Shown one piece after another: positions 44,700 through 53,528 of a stretch of 64,000 nucleotides of DNA. Source of the stretch: Pseudomonas viridiflava (GTDB lineage Bacteria > Pseudomonadota > Gammaproteobacteria > Pseudomonadales > Pseudomonadaceae); contig NZ_UTBZ01000060.1 in the NCBI RefSeq assembly GCF_900580865.1, positions 356,032-420,031 on the forward strand, written 5' to 3'. Each line of letters begins with the position of its first letter. The first letter of the stretch is position 1. The notes under the pieces are model-generated. The model was given only the letters and a program-made list of their open reading frames with translations. It searched no databases and was not told the DNA's origin. Made by a program: the position numbers and the translations under genes.

Positions 44700-46795
44700 T
44701 GCTCGATCCGGCCGATCTGCCGGTGCCGCCGCTGCGCGAAGACTTGCGCCTGAGCGAAGCGGCCAACGGTAGCAACGGCGAACCGGCGTGGGTGATTCAG
44801 GACACGGTGATCAACCGTTTCTACCGCATCGGCTGGCTGGAATTCGAGTGCCTGCTGCGCTGGGGCCAGTCGCCGCGCCAGATCAGCGAGCAGATCGCCG
44901 AAGGCACCGCCCTGAAACCGGATGTCGAGCAAGTCCTCGATTTCCGCCAGTTCCTTGAACAGCATCAATTATTGCGAGCCGGCCCCGCTGCGCTGGAGCG
45001 CCTGAAGAGCAAAAGCGAGGAAGGTAGCTGGCTGACGTGGCGCTGGTGGCTGCACCACTACCTGTTTTTCCGCATTCCGCTGCTGCGCCCGCAACAGCCG
45101 TTGCAATACCTGGCGCGAGCACTGGGTTGGCTGTTTCATCCGCTCACCGGGATTATCGTGCTGAGTCTGAGCCTGCTTGGGATCATTCTGGTGTTGCAGC
45201 AGTGGGATGTGTTCACCAGCGCGGTGGTCGAGTCGTTTTCCACCGAGGGTCTGTTCAGTTTTGCCCTGGCGCTGATCGTCGCGAAAACCCTGCATGAACT
45301 CGGCCATGCCTTGGTCGCGACCCGGCTCGGCTTGCGCGTCGGGCACATGGGCATTGCGTTTGTGGTGATGTGGCCGATGCTCTACACCGACACCGGTGAG
45401 AGCTGGAAACTCAGCCGTTCACGGCAGCGGCTGGCCATCGCTTCAGCGGGGATCGTGACCGAGTTGTCGCTGGCCGGACTGTCGACGCTGGGCTGGGCGT
45501 TGTGCGATCCGGGCGCGTTGCGCAATGCCCTGCTCTATCTGGCAACCACCAGTTGGCTGTTATCACTGGCGCTGAACGCCAGTCCGTTCATGCGCTTTGA
45601 CGGCTACTTCATCCTTTCCGATTTGCTCGACTTTCCCAACCTGCATGAACGCGCCTCGGCGCTGGCGCGCGTCACCCTGCGGCGCAATCTGTTGGGTTTG
45701 CAGGAAGACTGGCCGGAAACGTTTCCAAGCGCTCAGCGGCGTTTGCTGGTGACCTTCGCGATCATCACTTGGATCTATCGGCTGGTGCTGTTTCTGGGGA
45801 TCGCGCTGGCGGTCTATCTGTTTTTCTTCAAGATTCTGGGGATCTTTTTGTTCATGGTCGAACTGTCGTGGTTTATCGCCCTGCCCGTGATGCGCGAACT
45901 GGGCCACTGGTGGAAAAACCGCGCGGCGATTCCGAGTCGCCGAAAACTGGCGTTTTATGCGCTGTTGCTGGCGATTCTGGTGGGTCTGGCAATGCCTTGG
46001 CGCACGCAGATCGATGCGGTCGGCGTGGCCCGCGCCGAGCATCAATTACGCGTGTACGCGCCCTACCCGGCACGCCTGCAATCGATTCAACCGGACGGTC
46101 CGGTCAAGGCTGGGGAAACCCTGATTACCCTGGACGAGCCGGACATCGCCTCACGCCTGCAATCCAGCGAAGCCAATGCGCGCAGCTATGAGGCGCGGCT
46201 GTCCGGGCTGATCGCCGATCCCGGCGGCCTGGCCGAAGACGCCGTGACTCGCCAGCGCCTGAACGTGCAGTTCGAAGAAGCCCGCGCCGCGCGCTCGGAA
46301 ATCGCCCGGCTGAACCTGCAAACGCCGTTTGCCGGGGTGTGGCTGGACGTCAATCCCGATTGGAAACCGGGGCAATGGGTCGGTCGTCAGGAATCGCTGG
46401 GCATGTTGATTGATCCGCGCAGTTGGCAGGTCGACGCCTACGTCGCGCAGGACCAGGTGCATCGCATGGCCACCGGGGATCGCGTGCGTTTCTATGCGGA
46501 TGGCCAGACTAAGCCGCTGTCTGGCCGGGTCGTGCAGATCGGCAGCACTCGCGCCAGTCAACTGTCGCACCGCATGTTGTCGTCACGCTTTGGCGGGCCC
46601 GTGCCGACGACCAATGCCGAACATGCGCTGATCCCGAGCAATGCGTTGTTTCAGGTGTTGATTCAGCTCGATGAACCGTTGCCGAGCCTGCGCGAGACAC
46701 GGGGGCATCTGAAGATTGAGGGTGAGCGGCGCAGCTTGCTTGCCGACGGTGCAACACATGTACTGGCGGTACTGATGCGCGAAAGTGGTTTCTGA
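44699..46795 (+). CDS. M50 membrane metalloprotease with PqqD-like front and HlyD-like tail
   Basis: The product has 698 residues. Residues about 28-95 look like a PqqD-type winged-helix domain (RFYRIGWLEFECLLRWGQ; EQVLDFRQFLEQHQLL). About eight membrane segments follow, with the zinc motif HELGH (His199, Glu200, His203) and the second M50 motif NASPFMRFDGYF (Asn293, Asp301), so the protease site is intact. The C-terminal 250 residues are periplasmic and HlyD-like (YAPYPARLQSIQPDGPVKAGETLITLDEP). The likely role is inner-membrane core of the export system, perhaps cleaving the substrate. It ends the operon and converges on aspT. Confidence 0.83.
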   Translation: MLDPADLPVPPLREDLRLSEAANGSNGEPAWVIQDTVINRFYRIGWLEFECLLRWGQSPRQISEQIAEGTALKPDVEQVLDFRQFLEQHQLLRAGPAALERLKSKSEEGSWLTWRWWLHHYLFFRIPLLRPQQPLQYLARALGWLFHPLTGIIVLSLSLLGIILVLQQWDVFTSAVVESFSTEGLFSFALALIVAKTLHELGHALVATRLGLRVGHMGIAFVVMWPMLYTDTGESWKLSRSRQRLAIASAGIVTELSLAGLSTLGWALCDPGALRNALLYLATTSWLLSLALNASPFMRFDGYFILSDLLDFPNLHERASALARVTLRRNLLGLQEDWPETFPSAQRRLLVTFAIITWIYRLVLFLGIALAVYLFFFKILGIFLFMVELSWFIALPVMRELGHWWKNRAAIPSRRKLAFYALLLAILVGLAMPWRTQIDAVGVARAEHQLRVYAPYPARLQSIQPDGPVKAGETLITLDEPDIASRLQSSEANARSYEARLSGLIADPGGLAEDAVTRQRLNVQFEEARAARSEIARLNLQTPFAGVWLDVNPDWKPGQWVGRQESLGMLIDPRSWQVDAYVAQDQVHRMATGDRVRFYADGQTKPLSGRVVQIGSTRASQLSHRMLSSRFGGPVPTTNAEHALIPSNALFQVLIQLDEPLPSLRETRGHLKIEGERRSLLADGATHVLAVLMRESGF

Positions 46796-46804
46796 CAATC
46801 CGCT

Positions 46805-48496
46805 CTAGCCAGCAACGACGAAGATGATAATCGGCCCGCACACCGCCAGCAGCACATTGGAAATCGCATAGCACACGGTGAAACCGATTACCGGAGTATT
46901 ACTCCCCGACTGCTCGATGATCTTGTTCATCGATGCCGCTTCCGTCTGCGCACCGGCCAACGCGCCAAACAGGATCATCGGGTGCAGGCGCAGCACATAG
47001 CGGCCGAAATACAACGCCACCAGTGGCGGCAGAATCGTCACCACCGCGCCGGACAGCAGCAATGCCAGCCCCTGCTCCTTCATTGCGGCAAACGCCGCCG
47101 GCCCGGCGAGCAAGCCGACCACGGCGCCGAACGCGGTCAGGCCAAACTCGGAAAACGCCCATTGCGCCGCGGGCGGCAGCGCGCCGATTTCCGGGTGGCG
47201 CGAGTTGTACCAGCCAATCACCAGCGCGGCGACCAACACCCCGCCGCCGATGCCCAGTTCCACCGGGATCATGCCGACATGGGTCGAGAGCAATCCCAGC
47301 AGCGAGCCGAGCACCATGCCCAGGGTGTGCATGGCGATATCGCTTTTGTAGTTGTTCTTGCGGATCCGCCCCAGGCGTTTGGCGATGGCTTCGACACTGG
47401 CCGTGCGACCGGTCAATGTCAGCACGTCGCCACGGCGTAACACCGTGTTCGGCAGCAAGGGCAGTTCGTAGCCCTGCCGGGAGATGGTGTTGACGAAGCA
47501 TCCCAGGCGCCCATCGCTGGCCAATCGGGTTTTCGCTTGATGAATGGTTTTGCCGGCAAATTCCGCCGAGGTCAGCACAATATCCACTTCGCGCGTCGGG
47601 AATGACAAAGACTCGGGATGATCGATCTCCGGCCCGACCCAGTGACTCAACGTGCCCACCGCGTCGCGCAAGGCATACACGCCCACCACATCGCCGGCCA
47701 TCAGCACGAAGTGTTCATCGCGCTCGATGATTTGCCCGGCCCGCACCACACGCTCGACCGTCAATGAGTCATGCAGCTTTTCAAAGTCGATGATGCGCTG
47801 GCCATCCGCCTGGCCGTTGCTCGCCACTTGATGAGCCCGCACGACGATGCGCGTGTAAGGCACGGTGATCGCCTCTTCTTCCTTGGCGATGCCCAGTTCC
47901 AGCTCCAGTTCACGCGCCGATTCGCGCAGATTCACCCCCAGCAGTTTCGGCGCAATGCTGCCGACAAACACGATCAAGCCGATGGTGCCGAACAGATAGG
48001 TGATGGCATAGGCAATCGCCATGTGGCTGTTGAGTTGCGCCTTGGCCGCCGCGTCAATCGTCAGTTGATTGATCGCGCTGGTCGCGGTGCCCATGATTGC
48101 CGTGTCGGTCAGCGCCCCGGCACCTAGGCCTGCGGTGAACCCGGCGTCGAAATCGAACACCGAGTACATCAGTAGAATCGCCCCCAGCGCAGTGGCGCAC
48201 AGCACCACCGAGAGCAGCACCAGTTTCAGTGTGCCGCGATTGAGGCTGCCGAAAAACTCCGGGCCACTCTTGAACCCGACGGCGTAGATGAACATCACGA
48301 AAAACACTGACTTCAGGCCCGCCGGCACTTCCAGACCGATCTGCCCGATCAGCAAACCCATCAGCAGCGCACCGGCCACCGAGCCGAGATGGAAGCTGCC
48401 GATGTGAATCCGGCCGACGAACACGCCCAGGGCAATCGCCAGGAACACCGCGATTTCCGGGTCGGTGCGCAAGGCGTGCAGGATGAATTCGAGCAT
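46805..48496 (-). CDS. aspT: AspT-family aspartate:alanine antiporter
   Basis: The product has 563 residues: about five membrane segments, a cytoplasmic region with two RCK_C (TrkA-C) domains (about 205-375, including TVERVVRAGQIIERDEHFVLMAGDV and LPNTVLRRGDVLTLTG), and five or six more segments. Both halves carry the family motif (GLGAGALTDTAIMGTA and LFGALAGAQTEAASM). In other bacteria AspT exchanges aspartate for alanine with an aspartate 4-decarboxylase; no such gene is in the window. It precedes no clear partner on its strand apart from the channel gene 24 bp upstream. Confidence 0.87.
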   Translation of the reverse strand: MLEFILHALRTDPEIAVFLAIALGVFVGRIHIGSFHLGSVAGALLMGLLIGQIGLEVPAGLKSVFFVMFIYAVGFKSGPEFFGSLNRGTLKLVLLSVVLCATALGAILLMYSVFDFDAGFTAGLGAGALTDTAIMGTATSAINQLTIDAAAKAQLNSHMAIAYAITYLFGTIGLIVFVGSIAPKLLGVNLRESARELELELGIAKEEEAITVPYTRIVVRAHQVASNGQADGQRIIDFEKLHDSLTVERVVRAGQIIERDEHFVLMAGDVVGVYALRDAVGTLSHWVGPEIDHPESLSFPTREVDIVLTSAEFAGKTIHQAKTRLASDGRLGCFVNTISRQGYELPLLPNTVLRRGDVLTLTGRTASVEAIAKRLGRIRKNNYKSDIAMHTLGMVLGSLLGLLSTHVGMIPVELGIGGGVLVAALVIGWYNSRHPEIGALPPAAQWAFSEFGLTAFGAVVGLLAGPAAFAAMKEQGLALLLSGAVVTILPPLVALYFGRYVLRLHPMILFGALAGAQTEAASMNKIIEQSGSNTPVIGFTVCYAISNVLLAVCGPIIIFVVAG

Positions 48497-48520
48497 GGGG
48501 CGAACTCCTTTGAGCGGCGG

Positions 48521-50134
48521 TCACTGATCCTTCGGTTCTTGCGCGGGTGCGGTGTACCACTTTTCTCGCGGCACCCATTTCTCGCTCTGCGGATCGCCCA
48601 GATAGTGCGGCGACATGATCTGCACGCCGTATTCGTTGAACACGTCCTGGATATTGGCGTGGAGCATGCTCAGCAGCACCGCACGCGGGCGCGGCTGGCT
48701 CGGGATCGCTTGTGCGACCAGCCGGTATTCCGGGTAGAAATCCGACAACGCGGTCTGGAACACCTGCGCCGGCGGGTCTTCGAGAATTCCAGACGTACGC
48801 TTCGCCGCTTCCAGCAACATCGCTTCGACCTGACGCCACGGCGTGTCGTAGCCGATGGTCACCACCGTATCCACCACATAGCCGGGGCCTTGCACGGTGC
48901 GCGAGTAGTTTTTGGTGACGGTGCCAGTGATCATCGAATTGGGCAGCGTCAGCACTTCCCCCAGACCGGTGCGAATGCGCGTGGTGAACATGCCCAGCTC
49001 GGTGACGGTGCCTTCGTACTCGCCGATTTTCACGAACTCGCCGGGGCGTAAGGTGCGCGTGTAGGTGAGGATCAAACCGGCGGCAGCCTGCCCTACTACA
49101 CTGGTCGCGCCGAGGGAAATCATCAGGCCGATCAGCACCGACAAGCCTTTGAACGCATCGGTACCGGCACCCGGCAGATACGGATAAGCCATCGCCAGAG
49201 CAAACAGCCAGACCGCCAGCGCCGTCAGGCGTTGGGTCGGTTGCAGGGTTTCGTGGTTGAGCCAGCTGAATGTCCCCGGTGTAGCCATGCGGCGCAGGAT
49301 GCGTCGGGTGAACGCAGTGACGCCACGGGCGATAAAGAAAATCGCCAGGGCCACGCCCAGTCCGGGAATCGCATCGACGATGCCTTGCAACAAATACCCG
49401 GCCAGCTCGAACAGATAGTTGTTGAGGCTTTCGCCCCATGGACGCGTGTAGGGAAAGCGCGACAGGACAAAGCCCAGCCATTCATAGGTCAGCAGCAAAA
49501 TCAGCAGCCAGCGCAGCAGCAACAGCAGACGGCTGACCAGCGGATAGAGGAAATTCGAGTCGATCAGTTGCACCCGTCCGACCTTCAGCGCTTGGGTGTG
49601 GCGATCCATCAGTTCGGGAAGTTTTGCCAGCAATTTGCGGCGCAAATACGCCAGGCCCCAAAGCAGCGCGAGGTAAATCAGCGTGGCGACCGCAGCCAGT
49701 GCCAACGAACGCAGAATCAAGTCGAGACTGCGCGCTTCGCGGGTTTCATTGACCACTTGGCGGAGTTTTTCCGCCGCGCCCTCGGCAGCCTGTTGCACCG
49801 ATGAATAGGCCAGCGTGTCGATGTCCTTGGGCGCGACGATGAAGGCGCGTTTAGAACCGATCAGCACCAGATAGCTGTTCTGGATCGGATCAATGCTGAC
49901 GTTGAGGTCCTCGCCTTCATCCAGCGCCTCACTGATGACCATTTTCGCCCGTTTGACCCGCGAGGCCGGCGCTTCGCCGAGGATGGTGGCGCGAAACAGC
50001 ATGATGCTGCGGTTGGCGACCTTCAGCTCAACCGCCTCGTCGGCCGGTTTTGTTGCCTCATCAGCCGCCCAGCCGAGCCCGCTCCAGAGCGCCGCGAACA
50101 CCACTATCCAAACCGCCAGCAGCCTGCTTCGCAT
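48521..50134 (-). CDS. MscS-family mechanosensitive channel
   Basis: The product has 537 residues. A signal peptide (about 1-23, ending GWA/ADE) and a periplasmic domain of about 130 residues precede about five membrane segments. The pore helix and MscS beta domain lie at about 335-450 (GLILTYTRTLRPGEFVKIGEYEGTVTELGMF; EVLTLPNSMITG). It probably opens on hypo-osmotic shock to release solutes. The extra periplasmic domain makes it a larger MscK/MscM-like member. It lies 24 bp upstream of aspT on the same strand, so they may be cotranscribed. Confidence 0.88.
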   Translation of the reverse strand: MRSRLLAVWIVVFAALWSGLGWAADEATKPADEAVELKVANRSIMLFRATILGEAPASRVKRAKMVISEALDEGEDLNVSIDPIQNSYLVLIGSKRAFIVAPKDIDTLAYSSVQQAAEGAAEKLRQVVNETREARSLDLILRSLALAAVATLIYLALLWGLAYLRRKLLAKLPELMDRHTQALKVGRVQLIDSNFLYPLVSRLLLLLRWLLILLLTYEWLGFVLSRFPYTRPWGESLNNYLFELAGYLLQGIVDAIPGLGVALAIFFIARGVTAFTRRILRRMATPGTFSWLNHETLQPTQRLTALAVWLFALAMAYPYLPGAGTDAFKGLSVLIGLMISLGATSVVGQAAAGLILTYTRTLRPGEFVKIGEYEGTVTELGMFTTRIRTGLGEVLTLPNSMITGTVTKNYSRTVQGPGYVVDTVVTIGYDTPWRQVEAMLLEAAKRTSGILEDPPAQVFQTALSDFYPEYRLVAQAIPSQPRPRAVLLSMLHANIQDVFNEYGVQIMSPHYLGDPQSEKWVPREKWYTAPAQEPKDQ

Positions 50135-50230
50135 GCGCCTGTTTCCTTACGCCCAAGTGTCAGAGAGGGATACGTAAGGCAGCGTAGTTGAGCGATGAAC
50201 GGTTGTCAGATTCCCGCGCACCGATAAGTG

Positions 50231-51346
50231 TCACGGCAGATTTTCTTTGCGCTGGCTCTCCAGAAGCTCGGTGACATCGGCCGGTTGATACACCCAGCCG
50301 ATGAACAACTCATAACCGACCGCCAGAATCACCGGGCCGATGAACAGACCAATAATGCCGCTGGTAACCATGCCTCCGAGCGCACCGATCAGTACCACCG
50401 GCATCGGCACCGCGACGCCGCGTCCCAGCAACATCGGCTTGAGCACATTGTCGGAAAGCCCGGCAATCGCCATCCACACCGCAAAAATAATCGTGCTGGC
50501 GCTGACCCCGTCCTGCGCGAAGACGTAAATCACCACGGGCAGCGTGATCAGCAATACCGGCAATTGCGTGATGCCCAGCAGCAACACCATCAACGCGATA
50601 ATCCCGGCGGCAGGGACACCCATGACCACCAACGCAACCCCGACCAGCAACATCTGAATAAAGGCGATACCGACCACGCCCTGCGCCACGGCGCGGATGG
50701 TTGCCGTGCACAGTTCGGCGATTTGCGGGCCACGCACCGGACCGGAAATGCGTGTGGTGATGGCCACTGCCGTGCGATGCCCGCGCTCGCCGTGGGTCAT
50801 GACCAAACCGGCGATGATCAGCGCAATCACAAACACTACGATCCCGGCACCGACGCCAGCGGCTTGATGCAACAACACTTTGCCCCAGTTGGACAGGTGC
50901 GGTGCCAGCTCCTTGAACGCCCAGCTCAAGTCTTGCGAGGCGTGTTGCCAGATGCCGTAAACCGGCGCGCCAATCAGCGGCCAGTTCTCGACGCTGGCCG
51001 GTGGTGGCGGGATCTCGAACTGGCCTGCCTCCATCGTGTGCATGCCGACTTTCACCGAATCGGCAACGGAAGCCCCGAGCAGGCTCAGCGGCACCATCAG
51101 AATCAACAACCCCAGCAGCACCAGCAAGATCGCCGCCCAACCGTAGCGGTTGCCAAGCTTTGCGCCAAGCTTCTGATTGAGTGGATACAGGGTGATCGCG
51201 AGGATCAGCGCCCACAGCATGACATTGAGAAACGGATGGAAAATGTCGTAGCAGAACAACACCAGAATGGTGATCAGACCCGCGCGTATAAGCACATCCA
51301 GCAGTGCTCTGGAACTGTGAAAGGTGATCAGCGGTTTTTCTTCCAT
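50231..51346 (-). CDS. AI-2E/PerM-family permease
   Basis: The product has 371 residues from ATG 51346, with CAGGAG upstream; the open frame reaches 51493 but those residues are shadow sequence. About eight membrane segments are visible, with the family pattern near the C-terminus (ITQLPVLLITLPVVIYVF and LLGRGVAVPMPVVLIGALGG). Members are variously linked to AI-2 export or Na+/H+ exchange; the substrate cannot be told here. Confidence 0.82.
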   Translation of the reverse strand: MEEKPLITFHSSRALLDVLIRAGLITILVLFCYDIFHPFLNVMLWALILAITLYPLNQKLGAKLGNRYGWAAILLVLLGLLILMVPLSLLGASVADSVKVGMHTMEAGQFEIPPPPASVENWPLIGAPVYGIWQHASQDLSWAFKELAPHLSNWGKVLLHQAAGVGAGIVVFVIALIIAGLVMTHGERGHRTAVAITTRISGPVRGPQIAELCTATIRAVAQGVVGIAFIQMLLVGVALVVMGVPAAGIIALMVLLLGITQLPVLLITLPVVIYVFAQDGVSASTIIFAVWMAIAGLSDNVLKPMLLGRGVAVPMPVVLIGALGGMVTSGIIGLFIGPVILAVGYELFIGWVYQPADVTELLESQRKENLP

Positions 51347-51478
51347 GTCGGCGCTCCTGATTGGGCCATCGATGAACCGCTGTGAGCCTAGTTCACATCC
51401 GGTACATCGTCTCGACTGGTGCGCACGCCAATTCGCGACTAAACCTGAAGGCTGATCTGCATTGATAAGGAATTCGCG

Positions 51479-52756
51479 ATGAAGTCGACGCACTCACTGA
51501 TCATTCTTGCGCTGGCAGGCACTGGCGGTCAGGTACTGGCGGGCGGTATTGATCTATATGAAGCGGGTCAGGAAGGCGCGGGGCTGGCCAATGCCGGCTC
51601 GGCGGCGCTGGCCACCGACCCGAGCGTGTTGATGAGTAACCCGGCCGGCATTGCTGCACTCAAGGGCACGCAAATCAGCTTGACCGGTCAGGCCATATTC
51701 GGCGGTCTGGGTTTTGATCGCGACAGCGACAATGACTTCTCCGGCAACGAGGGCGGCAATCCCCTGCCGATCCTCCCGGGTACCAGTTTCTTTATCAGCC
51801 ATGAGCTCAATGATCGCGCCAGTATCGGCTTCGGCATGTATGGCAACTTCGGTCTGAGCGTGAAATACGACGATGACTGGGCCGGCCGCTATTTCAGCCA
51901 GGAATCGACATTGATCGGCATTTCGATGCAGCCGACTTTCGCTTACAAGATCACCGACGATCTTTCGATGGGCATCGGCCCGCGTCTGGTCTACGGCTAC
52001 TACTACACAAAAATGGCCATCGACAATAACGCCTTCCTGCCCGGCACGCCGTTTCAGGAGGATGGCAAGTTGCAGTACAAGGACACGGACATCGGCACCG
52101 GGATCAACCTCGGCCTGCGCTACCAGTTGAACGAGCGCACCACCGTCGGTCTGGCCTACACCAGCAAAGTCAAACTGGAGTTCAAGGACTCACCTTCCGT
52201 GCATGGCGTGCGCAATCCGCTGCTCAATTTCGCGCTGTCGAGGCTGGATGTCGACGAGCTGGAAATCGACATGAACATTCCGCAGACCGCGACCCTGAGC
52301 ATTGCCCATCAGTTGAACGAACAATGGACGCTGCTGAGTTCGGTGAACTGGCAGGACTGGAGCGATTTTGCCGACATCGGCGTGTCGGTGGACAGCGCCG
52401 CCGGCGACGTGTCGCGTTCGGTCGATCGCAAGTATCAGGACACCTGGCACCTGTCGATCGGTGCGCAAAACCAGATCAGCCCGAAACTGCGCTGGAACAT
52501 GGGCGTGGGTTACGACAGCTCCGCCGTCAAGGACAAAGATCGCACCGTCGACAACCCGATGAACGAGACCTGGCGGCTGGCGACCGGGCTGAGCTACAAA
52601 CTGGCCGAAGACACCGACCTCAACCTCAATTACACGCTGGTCTGGCTGGGTGACATGGACGTTCAGCAGACCAAGCGCAATGGGCAGACGCTGTCGGGGA
52701 GTTATCCCAATAGCGCGCTGCACATTGTTGGCGGCGGTGTGACGTGGCGATTTTGA
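51479..52756 (+). CDS. FadL/TodX-family outer-membrane transport protein
   Basis: The product has 425 residues. The signal peptide ends near residue 21 (QVLA/GGID), followed by the FadL-type hatch: GIDLYEAGQEGAGLANAGSAALATDPSVLMSNPAGIAAL, the usual N-x-N-P motif region. The remainder is a beta-barrel of alternating strands ending in TWRF with a terminal Phe, as needed for barrel assembly. It should admit long-chain fatty acids or other hydrophobic compounds. It is divergent from the PerM-like gene and converges on a TetR gene. Confidence 0.88.
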   Translation: MKSTHSLIILALAGTGGQVLAGGIDLYEAGQEGAGLANAGSAALATDPSVLMSNPAGIAALKGTQISLTGQAIFGGLGFDRDSDNDFSGNEGGNPLPILPGTSFFISHELNDRASIGFGMYGNFGLSVKYDDDWAGRYFSQESTLIGISMQPTFAYKITDDLSMGIGPRLVYGYYYTKMAIDNNAFLPGTPFQEDGKLQYKDTDIGTGINLGLRYQLNERTTVGLAYTSKVKLEFKDSPSVHGVRNPLLNFALSRLDVDELEIDMNIPQTATLSIAHQLNEQWTLLSSVNWQDWSDFADIGVSVDSAAGDVSRSVDRKYQDTWHLSIGAQNQISPKLRWNMGVGYDSSAVKDKDRTVDNPMNETWRLATGLSYKLAEDTDLNLNYTLVWLGDMDVQQTKRNGQTLSGSYPNSALHIVGGGVTWRF

Positions 52757-52765
52757 TCGGGACGA

Positions 52766-53371
52766 TCAGCGCTCCAGCATGCCGTGACACAACAGATTCA
52801 GAACCCCGCGCATGTGCAAGGCGTGCGCGGTGCGGTCCGGATTTTCCTGGGTTGCCAGTCGAATGAACGCCATGTTCGCGTATTGGTTGAACAGCGTGGC
52901 AACCACGTCGATATCGATCGATTCACGCACCTTTCCCGCTTGCTGGAAATGCAGGAGCAGCGCTTTGGTTTCTTCGATCACAGCCGCGTTCCACGGACTC
53001 ATCGCCTCGGCCAATTCTCCAGTTAACAGAAATGGCGCCAGTTCCCGCCACAACGAAGCCGGCATCGCCTGTAGCTGGTAATCGGTCATCAGCCCTTCGA
53101 ACTCGCACAGCGCCTCCAGCGGATCGCTGTCCTCGTCCAGATTCGCCCGCGCCTCGCGCATGGCTTGCTCGTCGGGTTGTTTGAGCAAGGCCAGCAGAAT
53201 CTCCTGCTTGCCGCCGAAATAATTCACCACCGTTGGCGCGGAAACGCCCGCCTGCACTGCGATCTGGTCCAGGGTGGTGGCCGCAAAGCCATTGCGCTTG
53301 AACAACTCGAGCGCCGCCTCGGCAATCACCTGCCGGCGCTGTTCCTTCTGCCGCTCTCTGAGTCCGCTCAT
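52766..53371 (-). CDS. TetR-family transcriptional regulator
   Basis: The product has 201 residues from ATG 53371, preceded by AGAGG. The helix-turn-helix spans about 10-55 (ALELFKRNGFAATTLDQIAVQAGVSAPTVVNYFGGKQEIL). The C-terminal domain is a generic TetR ligand pocket. It is divergent from the aminotransferase gene and probably represses it and itself through the AT-rich palindrome at 53431-53455. Confidence 0.88.
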   Translation of the reverse strand: MSGLRERQKEQRRQVIAEAALELFKRNGFAATTLDQIAVQAGVSAPTVVNYFGGKQEILLALLKQPDEQAMREARANLDEDSDPLEALCEFEGLMTDYQLQAMPASLWRELAPFLLTGELAEAMSPWNAAVIEETKALLLHFQQAGKVRESIDIDVVATLFNQYANMAFIRLATQENPDRTAHALHMRGVLNLLCHGMLER

Positions 53372-53430
53372 GTTGCCTCTGATGATCCTTGCCAATGGCC
53401 CTCAGCCTACGGAAATCTTTTTTCACCGAC

Positions 53431-53455
53431 AAATATTTTCTTTACAAAAATATTT
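53431..53455. promoter_or_regulatory. AT-rich palindrome between TetR and aminotransferase genes
   Basis: AAATATTTT (53431-53439) and AAAATATTT (53447-53455) are perfect inverted repeats with a 7-bp spacer in the divergent promoter region. Spacing and symmetry fit a TetR-type operator. Confidence 0.55.
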
Positions 53456-53528
53456 TTAAATGACAAAACTTTGCCCATGCAGCGCTGCGACGAACACACC
53501 CACTTGCCCTTTGCTCTGGAGATCCGCC

